This document shows, piece after piece, positions 1 through 8,147 of a DNA stretch of 42,428 nucleotides. Position numbers and translations under genes: made by a program. Position 1 is the first letter of the stretch. The number at the start of each line of letters is the position of its first letter. The stretch spans positions 1-42,428 of the forward strand of contig CAMJFC010000020.1 of assembly GCA_946404865.1 (NCBI GenBank), given 5' to 3'. Source of the DNA: an uncultured Prevotellaceae bacterium (GTDB taxonomy: Bacteria; Bacteroidota; Bacteroidia; Bacteroidales; Bacteroidaceae). A model generated the notes under the pieces. That model saw only the letters and a program-made list of their open reading frames with translations. It searched no databases and was not told where the DNA came from.

Positions 1-103
1 TTGACCTATAGAACAACATGTCGTCGTTTACAGCCTGCAAAATGACCTATACGCCAAAAATAATGACGTTGAGAAGTAATGCGAATAGGAAATGGGATTC
101 AGA

Positions 104-901
104 TTATTTCCTGAAGATGGAATAATCTGTGAGCGCCATCAGTTCGGCGATTGCCATTCCTTGATTCTGCGTCATATACTCATCAATCACTTTCACATAA
201 TCCGTGTGGAAGTGATTTTTTTCTATTGCTTTGTTCACCACCCACTGTATTTTACCCACATGCATGTCCTTGTCAATTTGCGGACGGACATCAAAATTAG
301 GGAGATGATACTTGCTGAGCAGATAAAAACAAAGCGCATCGGGAATGATATCATTACGCGTCATCGTGGCACGCTGCTCATCGGAATAGAATTTTTTGTA
401 AAGAGGATAATCATTTCCCATGTACTTATCGAGCGAAATGCCCACTATACCATCACCGATGATGATGCTTTCGTCTAAGGCGCATATCTGCGCATAAAAG
501 ACAGGAATCTGAATATCGGGCAACCAAGTGCGCAAATTGGAAAAAGCCTTAGAGAAGCCATCATTTAGGTCATCCACCGACGCATATTGCTCCTCAGCGT
601 CACGGATAATGGACTGGAGGGTGGTATCACGGTAAAAAAGGAGTAATTTAGAGTTGATGTCCTGTTCATCCACTTTGCCCAGTTTGAGCACATCCTCAAT
701 GAGCATACGGGTCTCAACGGGATAATCCGTACTCATTTGCTGCAATGAAGAGAAATCGCCGGTGGTCAGATAACGGCTTTCGATACGGTCATAACGCTGT
801 ATCTCGACCAAACTGCCCGAGTCTTCATCACCATCTCCCAGATTGAACTTACAGGAAAGGCAAAAGAAAAGCGATATGAACATCAACCACCAATATCTCA
901 T
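104..901 (-). CDS. gldB: GldB-like gliding/T9SS-associated lipoprotein
   Basis: This 265-residue protein resembles the GldB lipoprotein family of Bacteroidetes, which is tied to gliding and type IX secretion in Flavobacterium and is also kept by non-motile Bacteroidales. The N-terminus is a lipoprotein signal: a hydrophobic stretch ending in Leu-Ser-Cys, with Cys17 as the likely lipidated residue. The middle carries family-like blocks (IPVFYAQI, then SLDKYMGNDYPLYKKF). The reading frame is open upstream to 1096, but those 65 residues have no signal peptide and cover the promoter, so the start at 901 was chosen. A complete Bacteroidetes promoter ends about 16 bases before it. The gene is divergent from the DUF4861 gene. 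The family assignment is from recalled sequence resemblance; the periplasm-facing membrane location is inferred from the lipobox. Confidence 0.68.
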   Translation of the reverse strand: MRYWWLMFISLFFCLSCKFNLGDGDEDSGSLVEIQRYDRIESRYLTTGDFSSLQQMSTDYPVETRMLIEDVLKLGKVDEQDINSKLLLFYRDTTLQSIIRDAEEQYASVDDLNDGFSKAFSNLRTWLPDIQIPVFYAQICALDESIIIGDGIVGISLDKYMGNDYPLYKKFYSDEQRATMTRNDIIPDALCFYLLSKYHLPNFDVRPQIDKDMHVGKIQWVVNKAIEKNHFHTDYVKVIDEYMTQNQGMAIAELMALTDYSIFRK

Positions 902-922
902 CTTACCATCGTATTTGAATTG

Positions 923-954
923 CAAAAGTACAAATAAATCTTTAGTATTGCAAA
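923..954 (-). promoter_or_regulatory. Bacteroidetes-type promoter of the gldB-like gene
   Basis: On the minus strand a -33 TTTG (951-954) is followed after exactly 20 bases by TACTTTTG (923-930), which matches the primary sigma consensus TTTG-N19/20-TAnnTTTG. Transcription would start near 917, giving a leader of about 16 nt before the ATG at 901. This supports the internal start chosen for the gene. Confidence 0.72.
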
Positions 955-1054
955 TTTTTTGCAAAAAAATTTTAATATTGGCGCCAAAAAGTAAAAAATC
1001 ATTTCCTTTTATTAATTTTTTTTTGCAGATGGGGCGTATTTGAGGATTTCTTTG

Positions 1055-1062
1055 TAAGTTTG
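1055..1062 (+). promoter_or_regulatory. Putative -7 element of the DUF4861 gene
   Basis: TAAGTTTG matches the Bacteroidetes -7 consensus TAnnTTTG and lies 25 bases before the ATG at 1088. No TTTG at the usual -33 spacing was found (candidates at 1022 and 1039 are too far and too close), so only half the promoter is supported. Confidence 0.4.
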
Positions 1063-1087
1063 TAGCAAAACTGCAAAACCAATCATT

Positions 1088-2281
1088 ATGAATCAAAAAA
1101 ATATCCTTTTAGCTTTGGCTATCACCCTTTGCCCGGCCGCATGGTCGCAGAGCAAGCAAATCACCGTCAAGAACCCGCAATCGGTGGCTGTGAACCATTA
1201 TCCCGTCGTTGTGAAACTGGCAGACAAAACAGTCAAGTCGGCCATTGTAAAAGACGGCAAGACCACCCTCCCCTATCAGTTGGACGATTTGGATGGCGAC
1301 GGACAATATGATGAGTTGTTTTTCCAAACCGACCTCAAGTCCAAAGAAAAGAAGACCTTTGACATCTCGTTCAGTTCACAACCATCAGACGAAGTGTTTG
1401 AGCCCCAAGTGTATATCGAACTGATGCTGACCAATAAGAAAGTGAAAGAGTCGAACAAGCAAGACCTTTACATCTCACATCTGACCGTTGACCAAGGCGT
1501 GAACCCCTATTGGATGCTCCACCATCATGGCACCGCCTTTGAGAACAAGCTGGTGGCCTACCGTATCTATTTCGACCACCGCCAGACCGTAGATATCTAT
1601 GGTAAGTATCACCAGGGACTGGAACTGAAAGAGACACAGTTCTATCCAGACGACACACAGAAAGCCACAGGTTATGGTGATGACGTGCTCTGGGTGGGTT
1701 CCACATTAGGATTGGGCACCCTGCGCGGCTGGGACGGCAGCAAGCCTGTGATGTTAGAGGATGTGAAGCACCGCACACAACGTATTGTGGCCCGCGGCCC
1801 GTTGCGTACCATCGTAGAAGTGAAAGACGAGGGATGGGTGCCGACAGCAGGAGCACAACCCGTTGACATGACACAGACCTACACGCTCACTGCGGGTCGC
1901 CGCGACTGCCGTGTTGACGTCCGTTTCAACCGTCCTATCCAAGATATCCCATTATGCACGGGTATCATCAACGTCAAGAACTCCGTAGAATATACCGACC
2001 ATCACGGTGTCCGCGGCTGTTGGGGTACCGACTGGCCTGTATCGGCCAAGGACTCCGTCGGGCATAAGCGCGAAACCGTGGGACTGGGCATCTATGTACC
2101 GCGGCAATACATCGCATCAGAAAAGCCCGCCAACAAAGACAATTACGCATACGTACTGTCAGTGCCGACGGACCATTTCACTTATTTTATCACCTTTGGC
2201 AGTGACAACGAAGAATTCGGTTATCACAGTGCTCAAGCATGGTTCGACCACATGAAGGCTTGGAAGCGCGAATTGGAGTAA
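1088..2281 (+). CDS. Secreted DUF4861 family protein
   Basis: This 397-residue protein starts with a clear signal peptide (about residues 1-20, hydrophobic core LLALAITLCPAAW) and is predicted to be exported. The rest looks like the DUF4861 family of Bacteroidetes, often encoded near carbohydrate-degradation genes and of unsettled activity. Supporting blocks are an early beta-rich domain with LDDLDGDGQYDELFFQ (about 60-80) and a His-rich stretch LHHHG (about residue 140). It converges on the GH2 gene with only four bases between the two stop codons. The DNA around the start overlaps the old upstream frame of gldB on the other strand, which is not coding. No catalytic residues are claimed. A role in polysaccharide breakdown is inference from family habit and the GH2 neighbour. 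Confidence 0.75.
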   Translation: MNQKNILLALAITLCPAAWSQSKQITVKNPQSVAVNHYPVVVKLADKTVKSAIVKDGKTTLPYQLDDLDGDGQYDELFFQTDLKSKEKKTFDISFSSQPSDEVFEPQVYIELMLTNKKVKESNKQDLYISHLTVDQGVNPYWMLHHHGTAFENKLVAYRIYFDHRQTVDIYGKYHQGLELKETQFYPDDTQKATGYGDDVLWVGSTLGLGTLRGWDGSKPVMLEDVKHRTQRIVARGPLRTIVEVKDEGWVPTAGAQPVDMTQTYTLTAGRRDCRVDVRFNRPIQDIPLCTGIINVKNSVEYTDHHGVRGCWGTDWPVSAKDSVGHKRETVGLGIYVPRQYIASEKPANKDNYAYVLSVPTDHFTYFITFGSDNEEFGYHSAQAWFDHMKAWKRELE

Positions 2282-2285
2282 TCCT

Positions 2286-4685
2286 TCAACGCGTTTGAAT
2301 CGTCACTTCGCCCGTCAGATTGCGTTGCCGGTCGGTGACCGTCAGCGTCAATGAGCCTGGTGTGTGGTCAGCCTGAACGACCACCACCAGTTGACCGTTG
2401 AACAGTCTCATGACCGGTTGTGTAAATGATTGTGTTGAAGTAGCATCACCATTACAAGCAGCCAAGAACCTGCCATTGCCATCCACTTTAAACGTCAGTT
2501 GGTCAGCGGCAGCAGGAATCAGCGTTCCCTGTTGGTCCGTCAAACTGACTGTGACAAATGAGAGGTCTTTGCCATCGGCAGAGATGGTTGTCCTGTCGGG
2601 GTCGAGGACCAAACGCGCCGGAGTCTTAGCCGTCAGCACCGTCTGTTCACCCGCTTTTATCCCTTGTCCGTCGTAAACCACAACTTTCAGCTCACCGGGC
2701 TCATACCTCACATCATTCCATCGTAAGCGATAACGGTCTAAGCGCTCACTGACGTTTTTATGGACACGTCCCTGGCTCTTGCCATTGATGAACAGTTCCG
2801 CTTCGGGATAATCCGTGTAGCAATACACCGGGGTCACCTCCCCCTCACGTCCAGGCCACGTCCAGTGCGGCAGCAAATGGATGGTGTGAACATCGTTTCT
2901 CCATCTGCTCCGATAAAGGTAATAACGGTCTTTCGGCAACCCGGCCAAGTCGCAAATGCCGAAATAGCTGCTGCGCGAAGGCCAGTATTCATCATAAGGA
3001 GTGGGTTCGCCCAGATAGTCGAATCCAGTCCACACAAACTCACCGATCACCCATTCTTTGTCATCCTGCCATTTCCAGTCATCATCAGGCAGATTGCTCC
3101 ATGAGCAATACTCCGTGTCGTACGATGAGCACTGTCCGTCGGGATAGGTGGCATGGTCGGATACTTCCACCGGAAAACGATAAACGCCCCGGCTGCTGAC
3201 CGTGGAAGCCGTCTCGGAGCCCAACAAGAACCCTTGCGGCAACTGTTTGATATTGTTATCGTACTTATGCACCCGATAATTAAATCCCGGCACATCCATG
3301 ACCTGTGCGAATCCGGATTTGAGTGCATCTTCAGCTTTGTCCATGCCTTGAGTCACAGGTCTTGAGGGGTCTAACCGATGACAAATATCCTGTAAGTGGC
3401 GTGCTATCTCCCTCCCCTCCTCGCTCCATTGTTCAGGAATTTCATTGCCGATGCTCCACATCACAATGGAAGGATGGTTTCGGTGGTTGAGCACCAGGTT
3501 TTCGATGTCCCTGTCGCTCCAATCATTGAAGAAACGTGCATATCCGTTTTGGCATTTCGGATAGATCCACATGTCGAACGATTCAGCCATGACCATCATA
3601 CCCATAGAATCACATATCTCCATCTGCCAAGTAGAAGGCATATTATGAGCCGTACGGATGGCATCGCACCCCATCTCTTTCATGATACGTATCTGCCGAA
3701 TGAGAGCCGCTTTGTTGACCGCAGCGCCGAGAGGTCCGAGGTCATGGTGCAGACACACCCCTTTGATTTTTCTGGTAACGCCATTGAGTTGGAATCCATT
3801 CTCTTTGGAAACCGACACCGTCCGAATGCCGACACGCCGGTTCAACGCATCGAGCACCACCTTACGTGAAGAATTGTTATAAGCAGTCAAAACCAAGTCA
3901 TAAAGATATGGAGTTTCGGGTGACCACAGTTGTGGGTTCTTGACCACAATGTCGGCGTGATACTTACCGTCAGCCACACGTTTCATCATCACCTTTTGTT
4001 GTACGTGTTTCGAGTCGCTGAGAGCGAGTTCCACCTGATTCGCTTTCGTGCCATTGACGAGTACCGCATCGATGCTCAGTTGTGCTTGTTTCGCATCAGC
4101 TTTCATCGTACGCACATACAGTTCCCAGTCGTCGAAATGCTGTTGCTGACCCTCTGTACCAAACACAGTCAGTTGTACGGGTCTGTACAAACCGCCTCCT
4201 GGATACCATCGGCTGCTCTCCTCCACATTGTTGAGCGACACCTCAACCAAGTTGTCACCTTGATGGACAAAAGGAGTGATATCGATTCTGAACGCGTTAT
4301 AGCCATACGCCCAATAGCCCGCCAGTTGGCCATTGACCCGCACCGTAGGTTCGCTCATAGCCCCGTCAAAAAACAATTGTAACGCCGAATAATTCACCGG
4401 GATGCTGACCGTGGTTTTATAATAGCCTTTACCAATCCACGGCAATGCCCCTGAACGTCCTGATTTTTCCGTTTTCTCCGTTTCGCCATTTTGTTCAATC
4501 GCCACATTCTGCAAGTCCCATTTCTTATCAAAGGGACCGGCAATCGCCCAGTCGTGCGGTACGCTCACCTCTGTCCATGAGATGCTGTCGCGTGAGAAAT
4601 TCCATTTTTCGAGTTGCACCGTCATTCGTTGTGCGAAAGACACAGTAAAGCAACCCAACAAATAAGCCAATAACAGTTTTTTCAT
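2286..4685 (-). CDS. Secreted glycoside hydrolase family 2 (beta-galactosidase type)
   Basis: This 799-residue enzyme has a signal peptide (residues 1-19, ending SFAQ) and the GH2 order of domains: a sugar-binding jelly roll (about 25-170), an immunoglobulin-like domain (about 175-290), a TIM barrel (about 295-600), then C-terminal beta domains of the DUF4982 and GH2 C-terminal types (about 610-799). The acid/base glutamate is E415 in SIGNE, and the likely nucleophile is E491 in LLGSETAS. The block FVWTGFDYLGEPTPY is typical of Bacteroidetes GH2 galactosidases. Substrate specificity (galactoside, glucuronide or other) cannot be settled from sequence alone. No SusC/SusD pair lies next to it, so this is not a canonical polysaccharide utilisation locus. 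Location is periplasmic or cell surface. Confidence 0.88.
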   Translation of the reverse strand: MKKLLLAYLLGCFTVSFAQRMTVQLEKWNFSRDSISWTEVSVPHDWAIAGPFDKKWDLQNVAIEQNGETEKTEKSGRSGALPWIGKGYYKTTVSIPVNYSALQLFFDGAMSEPTVRVNGQLAGYWAYGYNAFRIDITPFVHQGDNLVEVSLNNVEESSRWYPGGGLYRPVQLTVFGTEGQQQHFDDWELYVRTMKADAKQAQLSIDAVLVNGTKANQVELALSDSKHVQQKVMMKRVADGKYHADIVVKNPQLWSPETPYLYDLVLTAYNNSSRKVVLDALNRRVGIRTVSVSKENGFQLNGVTRKIKGVCLHHDLGPLGAAVNKAALIRQIRIMKEMGCDAIRTAHNMPSTWQMEICDSMGMMVMAESFDMWIYPKCQNGYARFFNDWSDRDIENLVLNHRNHPSIVMWSIGNEIPEQWSEEGREIARHLQDICHRLDPSRPVTQGMDKAEDALKSGFAQVMDVPGFNYRVHKYDNNIKQLPQGFLLGSETASTVSSRGVYRFPVEVSDHATYPDGQCSSYDTEYCSWSNLPDDDWKWQDDKEWVIGEFVWTGFDYLGEPTPYDEYWPSRSSYFGICDLAGLPKDRYYLYRSRWRNDVHTIHLLPHWTWPGREGEVTPVYCYTDYPEAELFINGKSQGRVHKNVSERLDRYRLRWNDVRYEPGELKVVVYDGQGIKAGEQTVLTAKTPARLVLDPDRTTISADGKDLSFVTVSLTDQQGTLIPAAADQLTFKVDGNGRFLAACNGDATSTQSFTQPVMRLFNGQLVVVVQADHTPGSLTLTVTDRQRNLTGEVTIQTR

Positions 4686-4857
4686 CTTGTTATGATTATT
4701 AGGTTTACTATCACCCTTTATAGGTATGATTTTACTAAAATTTTGTACAAAGTTAGAAAAATATCTATAAAAAAGGCTCTTTTATTATGAAAAAATAGAA
4801 AAAAAACGATTTGTGTGGGAGCACAATAATTTTTTTTAAATTTTGCACAATTTTTGT
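4686..4857. other. AT-rich divergent intergenic region, GH2 side
   Basis: No gene is seen in this part of the 307-base gap between the GH2 start and the DUF2027 stop. It is very A/T rich. On the minus strand it holds a TAnnTTTG match (TAACTTTG, 4748-4755) placed as the -7 element of the GH2 gene, about 62 bases before its ATG; no -33 TTTG at the right spacing was seen. The other half of the gap holds the candidate small RNA unit. Confidence 0.5.
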
Positions 4858-4888
4858 TTTGTCGTTCGAAAAAAATATTTTACCTTTG
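4858..4888 (+). promoter_or_regulatory. Complete Bacteroidetes promoter driving the candidate sRNA
   Basis: TTTG at 4858-4861, a 19-base spacer, then TACCTTTG at 4881-4888: an exact match to the primary sigma consensus. It points away from the GH2 gene into a region with no plus-strand coding potential. The start of transcription would be about 4893-4897. Confidence 0.75.
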
Positions 4889-4893
4889 CATCG

Positions 4894-4981
4894 TTATCCT
4901 GAAAACAATCTTTTTACCTTAAAAAAACTAATACCTATTGAAGATTCGAAGCGGTCGCCTGGGAAGGTCATCGCTTTTTTT
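4894..4981 (+). ncRNA. Candidate small non-coding RNA (about 90 nt)
   Basis: A self-contained transcription unit: promoter at 4858-4888, predicted start near 4894, and a terminator ending in a T-run at 4975-4981. The transcript would be about 85-90 nt. The interval contains no ATG on the plus strand, and both flanking genes are on the minus strand, so neither promoter nor terminator serves a neighbouring plus-strand gene. The 5' half is A/U rich and probably single stranded; the 3' half is the GC-rich hairpin. It lacks the conserved apical motif of SRP RNA and is shorter than 6S or tmRNA, so it matches no family I recognise. Expression is inferred, not shown. Confidence 0.5.
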
Positions 4982-4986
4982 ATTTT
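4948..4986 (+). terminator. Rho-independent terminator of the candidate sRNA
   Basis: Stem AGCGGT (4950-4955) pairs with ATCGCT (4970-4975) with one G-U; after a C-C mismatch GCC (4957-4959) pairs with GGT (4966-4968); the loop is TGGGAA. A run of seven T (4975-4981) and then ATTTT follow on the plus strand. There is no T-run on the minus side, so it acts on plus-strand transcripts, not on the DUF2027 gene that ends at 4993. Confidence 0.7.
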
Positions 4987-4992
4987 CCCACG

Positions 4993-6135
4993 TTATCTGA
5001 TGGTAATTTGTGTGGCGCCATACCCGTATTCTTGAAAAGAAGCATCTTGATAGGTGTATGACTTATACCGATAGCGCAGTTCTTGCAGTATCGCCTGTCG
5101 CAACACTCCATCACCCTTCCCATGAATGAACACCATTTTCTGTCCTTTCTTGTTTTTATACTCATCCAACTTCTTCTTGAACGTCTCCAATTGGAACTTG
5201 AGGATATCAGCAGGTTGCATCCCTGAAGTGGTATCGAGCAACTGCGACGCATGCAAATCGACCACCACCACATCATTATGTTTTCGTTGCGGCATGGGTT
5301 TTGATTTGCTTTGCGACGGTTCATACCTGCGCACGAGTTTCCGGTCGTCCCCGTCTTCCTCATCGGTCGCTGTTGAGTCATTACGCTGATACATTTTTTG
5401 TTTCAGTTTTTTTGCATCGATGACCAAGTGTTGTGGAATCTGGTCATTTTCGATGAGGGTATAGATGAGTGCGGGAGTCTCAAAAAAGTCGTTTTCAACA
5501 AAGGTATGCAGTTTATAAAACTTCACGGGGTCAATTCTGACTTGTACATCCAGGGCTGGTTTCAGCATGAATGATTTTTGGCGTTTATACGAAAGCATCT
5601 GCACGCAAAAACGCTCCATTTGGTTGAGGTCTTCCCGTCCGAACTCCTTCAGGAATAATTGTGTATTGGGTTCCACCTCACCTTGGTCATAGAGCGTCCA
5701 CGAAGCTCCCTCAGCCACCAATATATTGAAACGGACATAATAATTTGAATCATTGACGAAATACAGTTCGAACCGTGTCTTCGTCATTTCCCGGATATCC
5801 ACCGGCACGTAAGCGATGTAGGCAGAGAGCGCATCACCGCCTTTGCGTTCCTTAGCAGGCGCACGAAAGGTGATGGGTTTATCGGCGGGATCATCCTCCA
5901 CCTCATCCGATACTTTCTTCTGCTCAGCAGTGCCAGCCGATTTCTTCCCGCCAGTGACCGTGTGTACTTTAGCGATGTTATAATCATCCGTCTCCACGAC
6001 GACCACCTCTTCGATGGGAGTAGGTATTTGGAAACCGTCTTCGTCTTCCACGAGCACGATGTTTTTACCTTGGAATCCGGCAACCACACCGCCGCCTATC
6101 TCACTAAGGAATCTTACTTTATCACCTATTTTCAT
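4993..6135 (-). CDS. DUF2027 and Smr domain protein
   Basis: A 380-residue cytoplasmic protein. The N-terminus (MKIGDKVRFLSEIGGGVV, about 1-70) resembles the short beta-barrel found at the start of Bacteroidetes DUF2027 proteins; the middle (about 95-240) is the DUF2027 core; a charged linker (about 245-295) leads to a C-terminal Smr domain (about 297-380). The Smr signature is present: DLH at the domain start and HGKGDG near residue 340. Smr domains are DNA or RNA nucleases related to the C-terminus of MutS2, but this protein has no MutS ATPase. It is downstream of queA on the same strand with an 86-base gap, so it may have its own promoter. The biological role is unknown. Confidence 0.85.
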   Translation of the reverse strand: MKIGDKVRFLSEIGGGVVAGFQGKNIVLVEDEDGFQIPTPIEEVVVVETDDYNIAKVHTVTGGKKSAGTAEQKKVSDEVEDDPADKPITFRAPAKERKGGDALSAYIAYVPVDIREMTKTRFELYFVNDSNYYVRFNILVAEGASWTLYDQGEVEPNTQLFLKEFGREDLNQMERFCVQMLSYKRQKSFMLKPALDVQVRIDPVKFYKLHTFVENDFFETPALIYTLIENDQIPQHLVIDAKKLKQKMYQRNDSTATDEEDGDDRKLVRRYEPSQSKSKPMPQRKHNDVVVVDLHASQLLDTTSGMQPADILKFQLETFKKKLDEYKNKKGQKMVFIHGKGDGVLRQAILQELRYRYKSYTYQDASFQEYGYGATQITIR

Positions 6136-6221
6136 ATTGAATATATTTTGATTTTACAACTCGGAGGACTCGGGGTGCCCTGAAGACTCTGAGAACTATA
6201 TGAACTTAGAGTTCTTAGTCT

Positions 6222-7436
6222 TTATGGTATAAGCAATGAACTGTCGCCATAACTCAAGAATCTGAAATCATGGCTGAGCGCATAGTCGTAGATACTGTGC
6301 CAATCACCGTGCACGAAAGCACTGACCAACAGCAACAATGTACTTTGAGGTTGGTGGAAGTTGGTGACCATCACCTTCACCACCTTGTATTCATAACCAG
6401 GAGCGATGATGATTTGCGTGCTACCATGCAAGGTAGACCAGTGCTTACGCTCCATATAGTCGGACAACGTCTGTAAAGCCTCCATGGCAGACAGTGCGTG
6501 ATGCGCCTCATAGGGTTCCCATTGACTGACGTGCAGCATCTCGGGTTCTGCTTCAGGATGTTCGCATAGGTATGCCCCCATATAGTAAAGGCTCTCCAGC
6601 GTTCTGACACTTGTCGTTCCCACAGCCACCACTTTCGCTTGATGAGCAATGATACTATCGATCACCTGTTTGGGCACAGCGATGAACTCGGTGTGCATCT
6701 CATGTTGTTCGATTACCTCACTTTTTACGGGTTTGAAAGTGCCGGCCCCTACATGCAACGTGAGTTCAGCCCTTTCAATCCCTTTAGCATCGATATCAGC
6801 CAGCACTTCATTGGTAAAATGCAATCCGGCAGTTGGCGCCGCCACACTCCCCTTTATTTTGGAATAGACCGTCTGATAGGTCGTTTTGTCGCTTTCTTGC
6901 GTTTTCCTGTTGAGGTATGGGGGAATAGGTAACTCGCCCACCATGTCGATGATATCAGCGAAAGTCAGGCCTGGATGATTCCATGTAAAACGGATTCTCT
7001 GGCTGGTCCCATGTTCTCCGAGTCTCTCACACGTGAGCACAACAGATGTGCCGTCCATAGTAAAAGGACAAGAGAGCACCCCTTCTTTCCATTTTTTCAT
7101 GTTTCCCACCAGACACAACCACTCACAGGTGTTTTTCGCTTCAAACATCCGCTCATAATCAGCGGGAGCAAAGGGTTCGAGCAGGAACACCTCGATATGC
7201 GCCCCTGTGTTTTTTTGGAAATGCAGTCTTGCCTGAATGACCTTCGTGTTATTGAACACCATGACGGCATCGTCAGGCAGATAATTGGTAATATGGGCAA
7301 AGACATCTTCAGTGATGTCGCCATGCCTGTAAATCAAGAGTTTTGATTGGTCGCGCCTTGTCAGCGGGAATTTAGCTATCCGCTCATCGGGAAGCGGATA
7401 GTTATAGTCTGCGATATGTATTTGTTTTGTATTCAT
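6222..7436 (-). CDS. queA: tRNA preQ1(34) S-adenosylmethionine ribosyltransferase-isomerase
   Basis: QueA transfers and isomerises the ribosyl group of AdoMet onto 7-aminomethyl-7-deazaguanine at the wobble position of tRNA, giving epoxyqueuosine. Hallmarks of the family are visible: an N-terminal block with YPLPDERIAKFPLTRRDQSKLL, then VMVFNNTKVIQARL, the central GSVAAPTAGLHFT motif, and the C-terminal VTNFHQPQSTLLLLVSAF. The protein has 404 residues, longer than the roughly 350 of the Escherichia coli enzyme. It is the last gene of the moxR-bat operon, seven bases after the PAP2 gene. No other queuosine gene lies in the window. The ATG at 7436 begins the conserved N-terminus. Confidence 0.95.
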   Translation of the reverse strand: MNTKQIHIADYNYPLPDERIAKFPLTRRDQSKLLIYRHGDITEDVFAHITNYLPDDAVMVFNNTKVIQARLHFQKNTGAHIEVFLLEPFAPADYERMFEAKNTCEWLCLVGNMKKWKEGVLSCPFTMDGTSVVLTCERLGEHGTSQRIRFTWNHPGLTFADIIDMVGELPIPPYLNRKTQESDKTTYQTVYSKIKGSVAAPTAGLHFTNEVLADIDAKGIERAELTLHVGAGTFKPVKSEVIEQHEMHTEFIAVPKQVIDSIIAHQAKVVAVGTTSVRTLESLYYMGAYLCEHPEAEPEMLHVSQWEPYEAHHALSAMEALQTLSDYMERKHWSTLHGSTQIIIAPGYEYKVVKVMVTNFHQPQSTLLLLVSAFVHGDWHSIYDYALSHDFRFLSYGDSSLLIP

Positions 7437-7443
7437 GCCAGAA

Positions 7444-8139
7444 TTATAAGATAGTCATCAGCGATATAATCAGTCCCAAGAAAACCGAAGCGAGCAACAG
7501 ACATATTACCACATCGATATCTTCAAGGTTGTATCCTGTTTTGGTATATTGCGAAGAAATAAAATTCTGTCGCGGTGAAATCCGTTTATAGATGGTATAG
7601 TACACCCAATAGACTGACGCGCCAACCATTCCTCCCCACATCAAGCCAGCCAAGACATCAAAAGGATAGTGCATGCCCAAATAGAGTCTGCTATACCCAT
7701 TGAAAAGCGACCAGCCTATCATGAAAAAAGTAAAAACTCTTTTCCGTATGAGTAATGAGAAGAAGACCGCGATTGAGAGCGTGTTGGAAGAATGAGCCGA
7801 AAAGAAACTGAAATCAGATGACACCACCCCCGGAACCGTATCGATAAGATGACCATAGACGGGGTCGTTGAGCGGTCGCGGCCTTGCCACTAAAGGTTTG
7901 ACAATACCTTCAGCCATCCCCTCAGAAAGCAACAGACACACCGCCACGGCTCCCACGGTCAGCATCACTTGCTGTGCGGTGTTGTTTTTTGCCACAATAT
8001 ATAGCAGACCGGCATATAGCGGCAACCACACCCACCCATTGGTGAGTGTGGAAATCAAACTATCGAAGAACAGCGAATCGCTACCATTGAAGAAGTATAG
8101 CAATTCACGGTCTATTTCACTGATTCTTTGCCAATCCAT
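7444..8139 (-). CDS. PAP2 family membrane phosphatase
   Basis: A 231-residue integral membrane protein of the type 2 phosphatidic acid phosphatase superfamily. The three active-site motifs are seen: KPLVARPRP (the K-x6-RP motif), SAHSSN (the PSGH-like motif with its histidine) and SRLYLGMHYPFDVLAG (SR-x5-H-x3-D). About five to six membrane helices are evident, including one at the extreme C-terminus. Such enzymes dephosphorylate undecaprenyl pyrophosphate, phosphatidate or lipid A; which applies here cannot be told. The gene sits between the batDE fusion (eight bases upstream) and queA (seven bases downstream), so it is co-transcribed with them. Confidence 0.88.
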   Translation of the reverse strand: MDWQRISEIDRELLYFFNGSDSLFFDSLISTLTNGWVWLPLYAGLLYIVAKNNTAQQVMLTVGAVAVCLLLSEGMAEGIVKPLVARPRPLNDPVYGHLIDTVPGVVSSDFSFFSAHSSNTLSIAVFFSLLIRKRVFTFFMIGWSLFNGYSRLYLGMHYPFDVLAGLMWGGMVGASVYWVYYTIYKRISPRQNFISSQYTKTGYNLEDIDVVICLLLASVFLGLIISLMTIL

Positions 8140-8147
8140 GAGTGCAT

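Noticed and set aside
1..103. A short minus-strand frame starting at 19 that might run off the left edge.
   Set aside because: Only six codons are visible; nothing supports it as a gene.
4941..4960. GATTCGAAGC, which looks like a tRNA T-arm core.
   Set aside because: No acceptor or anticodon stem can be formed around it; it belongs to the hairpin of the candidate sRNA.
6136..6221. Short degenerate direct repeats (GGACTCGG-like) between the DUF2027 gene and queA.
   Set aside because: Too short and diverged to define a repeat family or a terminator; no T-run follows the possible stem.
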